From NCBI GenBank assembly GCA_030549495.1, contig JAUIRK010000993.1, forward strand, positions 851,501-915,500: DNA of 64,000 nt, read 5' to 3'. Both the position numbers and the translations under genes were made by a program. Below are positions 1 through 47,384 of this stretch, in pieces. This DNA comes from Nectonema munidae (Eukaryota > Nematomorpha > Nectonematoida > Nectonematidae). The notes below the pieces were generated by a model. It was not told the DNA's origin, searched no databases, and saw only the letters and a program-made list of their open reading frames with translations. Position 1 is the stretch's first letter. Each line of letters opens with the position of its first letter.

Positions 1-128
1 CAAAACTTCACGAAAGTAAAACTTCTTCTCCAAAAATGTATTAAAATCAATTTTAAGCCTTTCTGATAAGCTTATATAAATGCTTTAATTATTTGAAAAT
101 TAGTAAATGAGTTGCCTTTATTGTTATA

Positions 129-266
129 TTAACCCATTTACGGTCAATGTACCTATTTTGGAACATAAGTAATTTCATCTTCGTCTGCTTTTTTCAATGA
201 CTTTGAATATAAATCATCTGCGTTTTTTTTGATATCGCCTGCTTTGCTTGGCCTTAAATGGGTTAA
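129..266. mobile_element. piggyBac-type MITE, copy 1
   Basis: This non-coding element of 138 bp starts TTAACCCATTTACGG and ends TTAAATGGGTTAA, so it has inverted ends bounded by TTAA, the piggyBac target duplication. It shares most of its bases with the copy at 46766-46902. It lies in the intron downstream of visible CHD exon 25. I infer non-autonomous mobilisation by a piggyBac-family transposase. Confidence 0.8.
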
Positions 267-453
267 TGTATACAAATGAAATATTCTTCTAATTGCATAA
301 ATGTCAGAATCTCTCATTCAAGATATGTTATATGCAATTTTCTGTACTTTATAGCTCAAACATTGAAGTTTACAAAACTAAACCTACTCTAGTTTTAAAA
401 TGGTTTGTAAAGCAAATAAAATGATTACGTCTGGAATAATGTTTTTCAGCTAC

Positions 454-34776
<34,323 letters not shown>

Positions 34777-35240
34777 CTAAAATATCAAGGAAATGCTTTA
34801 AAAGTTTATTCCATGTAAAGGTACTAATAAGAATTAATAAAAATGGCACCATATATTGGTTTTTATGTTGTGGATAGGTTAGGTGTTCATTATATGATCA
34901 TTGAGTATACACACAGAGTAAAAATCTAGCCAAATAATTAATAAGTGATGATCTTCTAATTCGACAATTTATTATTCAACATTTTTTTTCAATGAATAAT
35001 AAGATTCATTGATTTTTTAGTATTTTTTAAATATTTTTAATTAGACTCCAACCTGATTATTATTGCTGTAACCGTAAAGTTCGGATTAACCAATCATCAC
35101 TCAAGTTTGTACATTTTTCACTATATTCAAAAAGTCACGAAATTTGAATGCTAGATTTTTCTAAAAAGATAAAAAAATTAAAAGTTAATTGCTAGATAAC
35201 AAATATAATAATCAGTATAATGAAGAAATATAATCAGTAT
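34777..35240. other. sequence immediately upstream of visible exon 1
   Basis: If exon 1 is internal, this is intron; if its Met is the start, it would be 5' leader and promoter. I see no TATA or initiator arrangement I would defend, only AT-rich sequence. Confidence 0.4.
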
Positions 35241-35248
35241 AATGCATC

Positions 35249-35460
35249 ACATGGTCGAGTGGCTAAGCTAAAGTATACCTTCATGGAGTTAAGCTTTTTG
35301 GTTCAAGCAATCAACTCACCATAAAGTTATAGCTGTTCGGGGTAAGAGGGATTATTCGCGGTGAATAACACCCGGTCTAGAAAGGCCTCTATTCACAAAG
35401 AAATAGAATAATAAGCACCATCCTAGCTCATATAGCATATTAGTATTGAGTAGTGTACCT
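35249..35460 (+). repeat. tRNA-derived SINE, family C
   Basis: The head ATGGTCGAGTGGCTAAGC fits a class II tRNA (Leu/Ser-like) box A. About 45 bases later GGTTCAAGCAA fits box B. The following 140 bases form a unique body ending in AT-rich sequence. The tRNA stems do not fold cleanly, so it is a SINE rather than a tRNA gene. Confidence 0.6.
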
Positions 35461-36071
35461 ATCTTTAATTCCACCAGAGGTGGATCCTAGTTTTGCCGCC
35501 CCTCAAAATTTTAAATATAACATTTCAAAAAATCCAAACTTGATAGTACATGTATATTGGTATGGAAAATTGGAATAAAAAGTGTAGAAAAGCATTATTA
35601 CATAACTATTTAAGTCTAAAATATATAAATACAAATAAATTCTACACACGGAGTGGAGCGCTCCTCCCACCCGCTTGGTACGCTATTGTTGTTATCTATA
35701 ATTAGGGGGTGTAAAACAAGCTAAACCATAACTAAAAAGATTTAAAAAATAAATATATATGATTGTGTTGTGTAAGCTATAGATTGTGTTCTCTTTTGTG
35801 TTAGTTTTATTATACGTCCAGGACATTTCGTATCCAAAAGAGAAAAAAATGGGTACAAAACTTCCAAAAATAGATATGAAATGTGCCTGGCACCAAACGT
35901 CTTAGGTACGAAATGTCTTGCACCGATATATAAAACAGCTGCCCACATTTTTATTAAAACAAGGGCAATATTTTTGTAAAAAAATATCAAAGGAAACAAA
36001 AATTCGAAATGAGTAAATAACGATTATCACAAAGAAAATTTTAAAATTAGCAGCTAAATTTTCAAAATTAC

Positions 36072-36560
36072 TTGCCACTATTCTTAGACAACTACCTAAA
36101 TGTAGGTAGGCCTATATTTATTTTACATCATTCATATTTATGCGCAAGAATGGTGATTCACATAAGTAAATTTAAGACAAGGCCCTCAGATGCCTATTTA
36201 GAGGCCCAGGGCAAAAATTTTAGTGACGCTCCCTACCAAATACAAAACGTGAGTTTTGATATCTGTTCATACGATATAAAACTTATCAACTTCTTATACG
36301 CATCTGCAGTATTTACTACAAAAATATTTTATCCACACAAAAAAGTAGAGTTCACACAAGAAACTCGGAAATCATATAATAAATAAGTCTTCGTTTTCAC
36401 AGGAACTAATCCTACTATGATTATTATTTAAAGCCAGCTGTATTTCAAAAGAAGCATGAGAAAAGTTTATAATTACTAAAAATATGATTTTTAGACCACT
36501 GTGCAGAAATTGTTTGAACTGTTTGGCGGGCAAAATTCCTCGCGCACTGTTTTGGTCGCC
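36072..36560. repeat. dispersed repeat with GCCC-rich words, copy 1
   Basis: GCCCTCAGATGCCTATTTAG, AGGCCCAGGGCAAAAATTTT and AGTGACGCTCC are echoed at 63009-63095 (GCCCTAACATGCCTATGAGA, then CCAAAATTTTAGCGACGCCC). It is a decayed dispersed element of unknown class. The exact ends are not visible. Confidence 0.5.
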
Positions 36561-36589
36561 CCTTATATATAATGGTAATGGTTCGTAAG

Positions 36590-36712
36590 GTGTTTTCATC
36601 GAAAAGGCACAATTGCGCCGCTTGTATCGAACTGTGAGGAAAGCAAGCTTGATGTAGGGTCGAACCCAAGACCTTGAGTTATCGAATCCGGCATCTAACC
36701 AACCATACTCAC
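36590..36712 (-). repeat. tRNA-derived SINE, family A, copy 3
   Basis: Minus-strand copy with the head GTTGGTTAGATGCCGGATTC, AACTCAAGGTCTTGGGTTCG and ACCCTACATCAAGC. Box B (GGGTTCGACCC) is the best preserved of the four copies. It lies upstream of the CHD gene. Confidence 0.8.
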
Positions 36713-36899
36713 GCCCCTAAATATAAAAATATAATCAAGTAACACATGTGAAGCGGTCATATTCATTGACACTGAGTGTCTATAATAATAAATAATATCT
36801 ACATTCTTGTGAATATCGAAAACACAAGTGATGTGTACATTCATTAGAATGAATTCAACTCAAGTTGCTACAATGTATACCGTTTTTGTTGAATCAATG

Positions 36900-38990
36900 A
36901 TTTATATAAGAAAAATGGAGTGAATATGTAAGAGATAGTAATGAAGCATTTTCAAGTAACAGTTTGCAGTGTGCATCAGCACGTGTGTGCCCAATGCCAG
37001 CAAAAAGATGAGTTGTGATGCAAATTTGAGTAGTTCTTATATCAAATAAAAACACATCTCTTTGGCTATTCACGTTTCTTCCTTCCTTCCTTACACAATT
37101 GATCATAAATTGTATTTATTTAAGATTCGAAAAACTGCTGAATCATATTTTCTTCAAACAGTACTCACAATTATGAATTTTGCAGTTTACTGAGTAAGAA
37201 AAGTTTGGATAAAAAAGGAAAATTAATCAAAAAAAAATGAGAGTATGACGCTCTCAAAATCCATAAAAACAAAGGAATGCTTTGATTTTAGAATTTTAAA
37301 AAAAAATAAATAAAATAAAATAAGTATGATAATAATAATAATAATACGTGACTTACTATTATAGGAGAAACAATTCAAAAAGTTGAATAATAAAATAATG
37401 CAAAGAAGATTATTTAGGAAAAACAGCCAACTTTTATCAATTAAACTTGTGAAGATTATCATTATTACAAGTATAGAAAAGGAAGGGAAAAGGCAAGAAA
37501 TGTTGTTAGTGCATACACATTATATTATGTAAGTGTGTGTGTGTATATAAAAGCTATTGTACGAATTATACACACAAGAGAAGAAGGATGATATGATGAT
37601 ATGCATGGCAAATAAAAAGAAGACGCAGATGTTGCGAAACATAAATATATGATACATCATGGAATAAATGATAGTTTACAATATAATAATAATAATAATA
37701 GTATTATGTAATAAAATGCATAATATAAATAAAATATTAGTTACTTGCGACAAAAAGGATGTGATAGGAAAATGTATTACTGTTAAATAGATAAGTATTT
37801 TAGATCCGTGCACGAGTTGAATATAGAGATTTAGTACAAGAAGGTTTTAGCAATTTAGACATTTTTAATTAGTTAGATATTGCTAATTTTGACAAAGTTT
37901 TCACTAATACTTGGTAACTAAATAACTAATTTTATTTTAATAATTAATAATAATAATAAAAAAACTCTTAGGATCGAAAAAGCACGATAAAATCAAGGAT
38001 TCAAGTGGATTTAACTGAAAAGTCAACTCGTTTTACCTGCTAATCTTGTGCACGAATATAGTGCAACATTACCAATTTTCGGAATGAGAAAAATCTAGGT
38101 AAATAAAATTTAGTTTTGTAAAAAATTTATTCAGTTGTTAACTTATTTATTTAGTTTGATTTTTGAAATAATTAAATTTCAAATATATAAATCAGAGTTC
38201 ACAAAAAAAAAAATTCTAAGCTTTCCCCCTCTTCTATTGCCAAATTTTCAGCATATCAGTGCAGATTTCAATCAGAAGTAGTTTGTATTCAAGAGACTTC
38301 TATCAAAAATCTTGGACACAACAGCAAAAGTAACTTTTTCAAAATTGTCTCTATCGCATCCAAGGAAAGAATAATCTTACATAACTGGACAGATGGTAAA
38401 GATAGTCTCAATCAGAAATTTGTTAACCAAACTGCCGGTATAAAGAAAAATAGTATAACGTTTTAAAACGCAATCTCCAAATATATTTCGAGTATATAAT
38501 TGAGTATGAACAAAAAAGTGTTTCTTCTTTTTGTAAAACAATATGAGCAAGGTTTTATGAAAACAAATGAGGTACAATATCCTTATGCAGTATAAGAAGA
38601 GTTTCTGAGCATGTAAGATTTGAAAAGTGAAAATGAAAAAAATGTCTTAAGCTACAAGATCATGGGGAAATTTGAGGGAAAATATCGAACTCTGATTCCT
38701 AGTACAGAAAGAAATCTGATAATTAAACTTTTTTTTATCTTCAACTTCACTAACCCCCGACTATCACTTCGCAATCATGGTTTTTCCAACAAATCATATC
38801 CGAGATTTTTGAGCGATCCATTTGAATAGTCAAAATTTATTCGAGAAATATTATTGATTCGATTTTATTAAAACTTTATTGGTTAATAAAAAATGGTTCA
38901 CAATTTTTTTATCCAATAAGACCAAAGAGTTTGCGGTATACATCTGGTGATTATATTACATAAAGATCGGAATAAATTATAAAACGATAC
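36900..38990. other. AT-rich upstream sequence with simple repeats
   Basis: No gene is recognised. There are AAT/ATA triplet runs at about 37328-37346 and 37684-37703, a short GTGTGTGTGTG near 37534, and TTCC repeats near 37079-37092. Short open frames are AT-driven. Confidence 0.55.
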
Positions 38991-38994
38991 GTAT

Positions 38995-39060
38995 ACAGTA
39001 AACCCTCTCAAATACTTCATATTTAAAAAGTCGTATTGAGAGTAAGTTGTTACAGAGCGG
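38995..39060. repeat. possible pogo-like terminal sequence
   Basis: TACAGTAAACCCTCTCAAAT follows a TA and resembles the start of pogo/Tigger-type elements (CAGTGAACCCTC). No partner end was found, so the call is weak. Confidence 0.3.
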
Positions 39061-39473
39061 TTTCAAAAATTTTGTTTTGTCATAGCAGTAATATAACTTG
39101 TTTAATCTTTTATAAAAATGTCTGCAATTTAACTTTTTAATTCAATCTAATTGTTAAAAAATTTTAACTTCATTCCAAAAGTTGTTCTTAAGTAGTAAAA
39201 ACTAAATATATTTTTAAAGGCAATAAAAAAAAACCCCTTAATAAAGGCTTAAAGAATAGGATATTAAAAAAAATTCTCAAGTTTTTTCGTTTTTTGTAGA
39301 CTAAAAGTAAATTCACTTACATGTAAAATGTTTTAAAAAACATAACTAATGTTGAATTTTCAAGTTTTTTATTTTAATTTTTTATATAATTTAATAGTTA
39401 TTTGAAGCAAACTCTTTAGTTTATAGCAGTTTGGGTGATTATGCACTCATACTTAATTTCGGTTTGTCTAATG

Positions 39474-39801
39474 AAGTGTTTCCAAAATTAGAAATAAATT
39501 ACCCCCCTGAGGGTAATTTAACAATTTTTTGGGGGTAATGGAGGGTTCAGAGAAAAATAAGTTAATAATTTTGAAAATCATGAAAATATTGCGGTAACTG
39601 GCGTTAGAATTAACATCAAAATAGTCTTGGTATGTAATGTTGTAAACTAACTGTAACAATGTTCAAATACAATAAATATAAAATATCTCTACTGTTTATT
39701 CAGTCATATATATCTATGTTGACAACATTTTTAAAAGGGGTCACATGCTTATTGGGGCATGTTAAATTGGGTAACAAGCTAAAAAAGTTTGGGATCCACT
39801 G
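39474..39801. mobile_element. hAT-type MITE with exact 8-bp duplication
   Basis: Both flanks read GTCTAATG (39466-39473 and 39802-39809). The left end is AAGTGTTTCCAAAATT, and the right end, reverse complemented, CAGTGGATCCCAAACTTTT, the usual hAT pair. It is 328 bp, non-coding, with a GGGGGTAAT/ATTACCCCCC hairpin just inside the left end. Confidence 0.78.
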
Positions 39802-39844
39802 GTCTAATGTGATGAACGAACATAAAAATCAATTTGTTTCCTAA

Positions 39845-42160
39845 AAATATATAAAAATAATTGAAAGTAACGGGGCTCTAATATGCAGAGAGTTATTTAA
39901 TTAATTATTGTTTTGATGATTTAAAATAGAGCACTGGTTAGGATAGGATATAAGAAGTGTAGCTGCTTAATTTATTTTTAAAACGACAACGCAATTAGAC
40001 CCTTTAATTTTGGCCAAAATCTGGAAAACTTAGCAAAGCATCAATGTTTCTATATTTGTATGCTTTGCTCCGTAATAAGATATTTAAAAACAAATTATTT
40101 TATTTATTTATTTGTGAGCTTACTGCACTTTTAATGATTAAGAGTGTGTATATTATACCCCGTAACGGATACATCGATAGGGGCAAACACACTTGCTCCA
40201 TATATTTTAAGTTTAAGAAGACTTGCAGTTCAGGTTCGTAAGGTGATATGATTTAATATTCCTTGACTATAGAGAGAGAGAAGCATTCATTTATACAGCT
40301 TTCGTATAAGATTATTCAGTAAAAAATTGTAAAATCGGCTAAGACTAATTTTTTCGAGATCCAACCCATATTGAAACATAAGAAGAATCGATATAACTTT
40401 TTTTAATAATAATATTTTATTTGAAAAATGGTCAATCCTATAAAAAAATAACAATGTTTTATTATTTTTTGATGAACAAAAAAATTAATTTTTGTATTAA
40501 AAAAACCAGGATTTTTAAATTATTTTTATCTATAATGTAATTGTCGAAACTATAAAAATAATCAGTTTTGGGAAAAAATTTACCCTCTTTTGGGAAATAT
40601 TTTCTATATAAATATATATTCAAATCGATGCAATAATTCATTCATCTTTTGCCAGATAAATTTGTTACTTAAATGTTTTCAATATTCATAATAAAATCAC
40701 AAAAAACATTGATTCAGTTTTTGAAAGCTAAATTTGCCAGTAGTGCAAAAAATATACAACATTCTCAAATTAAAAAAAATGGAACTTAAAAAATCTACAT
40801 ATGAAGATTATACTTGTTGGAATTATGTAAATCTTTAATTAAAGAGCTAGATTAAAAAGAGAGATATAAATAATGGTTCACAATGTTTGTGGGTTGCTAG
40901 TAATGTTTATAAGAAAACTTTGGCTTATCTTCTCAAGTAAGAACTTCGTTACATTTTTGATTAAGTGTCTTATTAAATGCATATCCATAATTTACTATTT
41001 TTCAAAAACAAATGTTACCCACTTTTACGGGAGTGATTAATAATAATTATTAAATAGACGCTTTCTAAACGTAAAAAGTCGCAATTTAGCACGAAAGTTA
41101 TAAACGTTGTTAGAACTTTTAATCTACGTCATTGTTTTCGTCAGGGACACGAACTAAAGATAAAAACAGAGTTTATCTCAAATATTTTTATACATGAATA
41201 GAATATAGGAGCTGGATAAATTTAAAACTTGTAAGAATCAATTTAACAAAATAAATTCTGGCCATATTAGTTATTAAAATAAGTATAAGTTAGTATTTAA
41301 TTAAAAAGCAAAATAAGTACCATTTTTGAAATGAGAGTTTAACAAAATTAAACCTATAAATTATCAGCATAGTTTAAGGAAAAATGCAGGTCTTTTTTGT
41401 TTTTAAATCGTACAATCTCTTTATTATTACGGTAAAATGATATCTTACTCGTCTATTTCAACTACTGAAACGTTTCACGGATAAGGATGAAACAATGCTA
41501 TAAAGAATAAAGGCTAATATTTTCGTCGAGATATATGAATTCCCCCTGCTATGGAAAAATGCAAGTAAAAACTCCGTTAAATAATGACAATGGAGTTTCT
41601 TTGTCTATATCGACGTGTGTAAGCGTCAGTAAGGAAGTATAAGTATTACATCTATGTGCGAAGACATCATCAGCTATATAAGTAAGAGAAGAATAGTGTA
41701 GGCGTCCCTAATTCTTATCCATTGACATTATTAACCTTCGTTATTATCTTTTTTCATAGTTGCATATTTACATCAAAAGTAAATATTATAAAAAGAAAAT
41801 GTGATTATAACAACTGCTACTAAAAGATCAAAATCTAGCTTTGAACCAGATAATTTCTTAGCATCTAGCCAGGGCTGTTAAGTCAAAATGTTAACAATTA
41901 CCTCAGACTCCATCACTTTTGAAGCAAACTTTAGAAATAAGCATCACCTTCAGAAGGTATGACTTTGAGATGCTCAGATTATCATCGTAAACAGTACAAA
42001 AACATGATCGTAATTCGTTTTTTAAACTAAAACCTTTTCTATCACAATTAACTTATTTTGTAATTTTTTTGGGAAATTGTTTATTCTGATAAAAGTTATC
42101 GGTAAAGACAAATCTTATTTATCAAAAAAATACGCTAATTTTTCATTGGTTGCGATTCCT
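39845..42160. other. upstream AT-rich sequence, nothing recognised
   Basis: No gene, RNA or element that I can support. Short open frames here lack similarity to known families. Confidence 0.5.
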
Positions 42161-42176
42161 ACTCACACCCAGAGGC

Positions 42177-42400
42177 GTAACCACAGGCGGCAAAGCCCCC
42201 AGTAAAAATGCACAAGATGAGGTTTATGCAAAAAAAACCTGTCAATGAAAAGTAAGGAGACTGCTTAAAATATGAGAAGTACAGAATATTCTATAATATT
42301 GAAATGCAAGTAATGATGTGACTTGTGCTGAGAAAATTAATTGAAAAAGCAAAAAGGCTACATTAGATCAAACCCCTACACGCCTTGTCTGATGGTTCTC
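42177..42400. repeat. possible hAT-type 5' end
   Basis: CAGAGGCGTAACCACAGGCG followed by GCAAAGCCCCC resembles the GC-rich termini of hAT-type MITEs seen elsewhere here. No matching right end with a duplication was found. Confidence 0.3.
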
Positions 42401-42789
42401 ATCTTATGAGAGAGATAACAGCACGGAGTGATAATAGCACGTGCATAACAATAATATAAGGTATAAATTATAGCCTAAAAGTTACAAAAAATAAAAGTTC
42501 ACTTGTTTGCAATTTATATTTGTCTAGTATAGTATATGTTATCTGTTACAGTCATACGCTTCCCTTAAAATAAAGCAAAATCAAAGTGATTCTTCTGTCC
42601 AACATTAAAAATAAGTTTATACAATGCATATTTATTTATAGTTGCAACCTGTACTCGAGGAAATTGACAAAACGATGCATAACAAATATTTTTTGTAAAA
42701 AAGGAAAATAAAACATTAAATTTAACAAAGAAAATGTAAAAATATTTTTTTACAAAGTATATGTATTTCGTATATATAATTTACCATGC

Positions 42790-43990
42790 GGTTTTTCAAT
42801 TACAACATAAAATAAAGCATGATCTTTTCTTTAAAGCGTCTGATTTTCATAGACCTTTCAGATAGAGCTAACTATATGCCTTATAAAGCAATTCCTGTCC
42901 ATTTTGCAACAAAGGAATTTTCGTAAAAATCCAGCTATTGGACATCATCTGAGAGACTATGTACATCATCTTGAAGTTTTATATATATAGCAGCTAAAAT
43001 TTTGAAGCCCAAACGTATACCCAGACGTATATTTGTTGTAGTCTAAGATTGTTTGCGGCTGTTTTTATCAAAATGTATTAATTCTTCAAAGATATTGTCT
43101 CGACACCACATAAACAGGTTTAAAATTTTTTTGGAATGCTCGTGTAGAATGTAAATGGTGATAATAAAAGCAAATTTACATCTTGTCAACCGAAAACTTT
43201 TTAGGTATCCAAGCAGTACAACATGTGGCATACATATTCTATTGTTCCTAAGCGTAAATGTTTATCTTTGGCACATATACACAATTCATCACACATGAAA
43301 AATCTGTCAACGTAAATACTAGAGCCAGGAAATAAGCACAAAACTAAAACTAATCTCTTGACAATATTAGCAAATTTGGAATACTCCATATCTAAAAATC
43401 GAGTCTGAAATATTTCACTAGAAAGAAACAAAAATTCTATAACTCATCTATAGTTACACAGTTTGTTGAAGACTAAATATTGATGTCAGAAATTTGTTTT
43501 GAATGCACCTTACCGCTACCAATCTAACAGAATTGTCGCTTTCTTTCTTTGAATCAAATCGTATGAAAGTACAAACAATAATGAACACATCTTCTCTATA
43601 ACTGCAGCTTTCAAAAATGGATTTGCGTATTTTTCTGGAGACATTTGACGGCATTCTGTTGGTCCTTCCATTGCCGATATATAAAAGACAAGCGAATGAA
43701 GTCAGCGAATGCTCGATTGAATGTAGAAACGAAGTTGAATTTTACCGGTATCTCTTGAATTTATAAAAGTGATAACCATATTCTCGGTGAAGAAAAGATT
43801 AAAATATTTTATTGCATCTTTCACAATTTTGGCATTACCTTTGGACAGCCGTAGAAAAAATTATGTTTTGAAGATTCTGTTCAATCTGGTTCTTTAAGGG
43901 TATCTCTCTCTTTTTGATCAATTTCTTCCTCTTCATCGCTGTTTGTTGAACTCAGGCGTTAACATTACTTAGGAGAAAACATCTGAACCA
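42790..43990 (-). mobile_element. piggyBac transposase relic
   Basis: On the minus strand an acidic N-terminal piece (TNSDEEEEIDQKERD near 43930) is followed by YFNLFFTENMVITFI (about 43770-43812). Further on, GSSIYVDRFFMCDELCICAK and DKHLRLGTI (about 43240-43330) match the conserved piggyBac segment around its second catalytic Asp (FDNFF..., then a GTI motif). Several stops and shifts make it a pseudogene. TTAA-bounded ends were not found. It is the only piggyBac coding trace here and may relate to the three MITEs. Confidence 0.68.
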
Positions 43991-44698
43991 ATTTATGACA
44001 AGAATTAGAAAGATAGAGGGATGGAATAAAAAATTTCAATACACAAATGGTGTACTTTTTTTTTAACTTTCATTCAGAACACAGTATTTACTGACCTTGT
44101 TGCCGAAAGCTGGCAAAAAAATCTCCCTGTATTTCATTCTTTTTGAACTCAGCGTGAATTTGTTTCAAGTACTGGAAAGCATTCACATGTTGGAAATTTT
44201 AAGCGAATTTTTTTGTCATTAAAAACAATGAAAAAGCCTTTTTCAATTCTTGTGTTGGTCTAATAAATCAGGCATATTGCATCCCAAATGTATAAGCAGA
44301 AAAATTGCTTTATCACATAATCATATGCAATCAAAAGAGCTTACTTTTATCCTAGTTTAAAGCTTGTTTTATAAAAAATTTATATTTTTCGTATTTATGT
44401 AAATACTATTCAGACGTATAAAGTGAAAGTCCATAAAGTCAAAAAAATCTGATAAAGTTAACCTTTCTTGCTCTTCATAAAAAAAAATTAAAAACAGAAA
44501 ATAACTCCAGCAACTGATTTCATATGTTTTTGATTATATTTTCATTCTTGTAAAATTACAAGAATGAATTTTTCATGTGTCACAAAAAGACCTACTCCGT
44601 TCTAAGATTTAAAAGTACTATTTCTCCATACAATCCTTTTTAAAGCTTTAAGATTCATTAATAAATTTCTTTTTTACGATTTACTTTTTAATTCGAAT

Positions 44699-45180
44699 CA
44701 GCCAAACCTGCTCTAGCGACCCACTGAATTTACCGACTCACTGTTTATAGTGGCCTAAATTCTTTCCTACAGAGACAATTTCCATACAAGAGCCTTATTT
44801 AAGCAACTAACTATCTTACACGACCAACGACCCTGTTATCCGGCCAAAATCATGAATAAAGTTATGAATTAGGCGAACGTTCGTTAAAAAACGGAAATAC
44901 GCGACGGGAACGAAGAAATAAACAGTCTGGCTTAATAGTAGTTCATCGACGTAGTGGCAATGAGACTGACAACATAACAGTTACCAATACTCAAACACTG
45001 AAGTTGCTAAGGTACTCGAAAGCACAGATTTCAAAGAGTCAAATTGTTGGCTGGAGAGTTTTATCCGTAGAAAGAGCATAGTGTTTGGTACAATGTGCGG
45101 TGAGAGAGAGGTTAGCCAATCGATAGTTTTAGATTTAGTAAAATGTAATGGATGGTTTAATCGTTAGAAAACTTTGGTAC
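44699..45180 (+). mobile_element. pogo/Tigger-type element, N-terminal fragment
   Basis: A terminal-like start, CAGCCAAACCTGCTCTAGCG followed by ACCCACTG, leads after 200 bp to plus-strand EVAKVLESTDFKESNCWLES and RRKSIVFGTMCGERE. These resemble the CENP-B-type DNA-binding domain of pogo-like transposases (FxxSNGWLxxFKKR...HGE). The catalytic part and right end are missing. Confidence 0.58.
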
Positions 45181-46765
45181 TTATGGGTTATCTCTCCCCC
45201 CCCCCACTCTAAAAAATTTTTTAAAATTTTTTTCCAACTTAATAATTAAAAAAATTTTTTTTTATTTTAGTTGTTATTTTATTTGTTTTGTTTTTTTTAG
45301 AATTTGAAAATGAAAAAAGATGGTTTATTACGTTTAAAAATTTTAAACAAACTCCTTAATATAAAGATATTGAGCATAGAAATGTAGTCAGTGTTACTTT
45401 TTTAAATTGGAAGCAGAAAACATAGCAAGGTGTCGGATTTTATAGTATCAATTGGATATGGAGTCTCTTTACTGACTATAAAAAGCATAAAAAAGAAAGA
45501 CAAGTATAACACCGGTGTGTTAAGTCAACAATAAAAAATTTTCGCATTACTTCATTTTTAGCTTACTAAAAAAATAATTATATATTTTAACGCCTTAAGA
45601 ATACTTAAGGTAAAAGATAAACAAAACTTATTGCAAAATGTATTAAATATCATAGCAAGGGCTTCGTTTGACTTAATGTGAGGTGGATAAATCATTTTTA
45701 TAATTTTAAAGAAATTTCTAGCTTATACGCGTTTCATTATTCATTCTCTTTCTCAAAAAATGTTCTTGTTCGAAAAAAGTTACACTATTTTTTGACACAT
45801 TGAAAAAGTTACACTATATCAAAATTTTCTTTAATGAAGAAACCCATAAAAATAGGAGGGGACAAAATATAGTTGTTTCCTCCAACCAAAAAATGAGGGA
45901 CCCACCTGGAATTTATTTTGCTGTCCCTTGAAATATATAAATGCATACAATTTCTTATAATTCAGGTCCCATTCAATTCAGTTTTGGCCCATGTACTTAG
46001 AGTCTGATGACAGGCTTGATGTTATGTAAAAGGAAGGGAATTTTCCCCCTAACTATCAGTAATTGTTAGCTAGAATGTTTAGATTATTATTTCCTATCAT
46101 CAAAACTAAGCTAAAAAATATTTATAGAATAAATTTAAAAGTATCATATGAAGCTAGGAAAATGAATGAAAATATTGTATAGTTAAATCATGTAGTAATT
46201 CTATTGATTTAGCCAAAAGAGCACAACAATATATTAAAATTTGATAAAAAAAATATGCGGCATAAAATTGACAAGCCTCATGACATCCTTCATGTAAAAT
46301 GGGATAAAAGTTGAGGCATCTTACAAAATGAATATTAATTAATAGAACGGCAATTAAATTAAATTGAAAAGATGTGAAAATAGTATGTGATCGATAAACT
46401 CTACACAAATGATCATTACATTTCAGTGTATACATTATTACATATACACATGATATATATTATTAATATGCGTGCGTCTGATTCGCAAAGTTTTTAAAGA
46501 AAAAAATTAAATAGTAAGACACTCTATTGCTATGTATAACATCTTCTCTCAATCAATATATTACACACAGATAGAAAGTCGCCTTAAAATTTCAATTAAC
46601 AAAACTTCAAGATCATGTGCATGATTTAGTTAGGCTCTTGAAGTTATACTTTGGTTTTTCTTTCCCCTTACTAATTTTCATGTACTTATGCCGAAAACGT
46701 GTTCAAGGTTTCTTCATGCATGCGAAGAACATAACTCCAACAAATGTATCAATATATTTTCATTG
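45181..46765. other. AT-rich spacer with poly-C tract, nothing recognised
   Basis: There is a C tract at about 45197-45206. No gene is recognised. CTTAGAGTCTGATGACAGGC near 46000 has a weak echo near 61290. Confidence 0.45.
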
Positions 46766-46902
46766 TTAACCCATTTACGGCCAATGTTCCTATTTTGGAA
46801 CATAAGTAATTTCATCTTCGTCTGTTTTTTTCAATGACTTTGAATATAAATCGTCTGCATTTTTTAGATATCGTCTGCTTTACTTGGTCTTAAATGGGTT
46901 AA
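46766..46902. mobile_element. piggyBac-type MITE, copy 3
   Basis: This copy of 137 bp has the same TTAACCCATTTACGG start and TAAATGGGTTAA end as copy 1, and nearly the same interior. It lies about 3 kb from a piggyBac transposase relic. The relic could belong to the family that moved it, but no shared terminal sequence was found to prove that. Confidence 0.8.
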
Positions 46903-47384
46903 CTAGATATATTTTCATATTCAAAAATAACAAAAGAACAATTATCTACCCGTTTGAGGAGGATCAGTGTGTCAGCGGTGTTACTTAGAAATAAAATCGT
47001 CTGCAGTAAATTTATTAAGCATATTTTGGATTCTTGCAACACCTATATCGCTTTCAAATAAATGTATATAAGCAAAGCCATTTTTTGGCACAAATACCGT
47101 AAATGCCAATTCGTTTTTTTCAAGTAACGTGATATAATATTTTTTAAATGAAATTTCAAATTTTATATATAACTGTAAAAAAATTTTTTTAATTTAAAGT
47201 TGCACAAACTACCAAAAAACTCATCCAGCTATTATGATAAAATATGTGCTTATGTTTGAGAATTTCCAAAGTTTGTGATAGATATCGGAATCTTGTATTG
47301 TCCAATTTATATTTGTAGTGTAAATGATAACATAAGAGATTTTGTTAACCGACATAAAAATTCAAAGAATCATGTATCAGGGCT

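Noticed and set aside
370-453. Extension of CHD exon 25 to the stop near 370
   Set aside because: It would end the protein before the conserved C-terminal part. Donors at 453 or 428 are more likely, though a short isoform cannot be excluded.
35470-35690. Another hAT-type MITE from CAGAGGTGGATCC to the GC-rich CGCTCCTCCCACCC
   Set aside because: I found no matching end with an 8-bp duplication.
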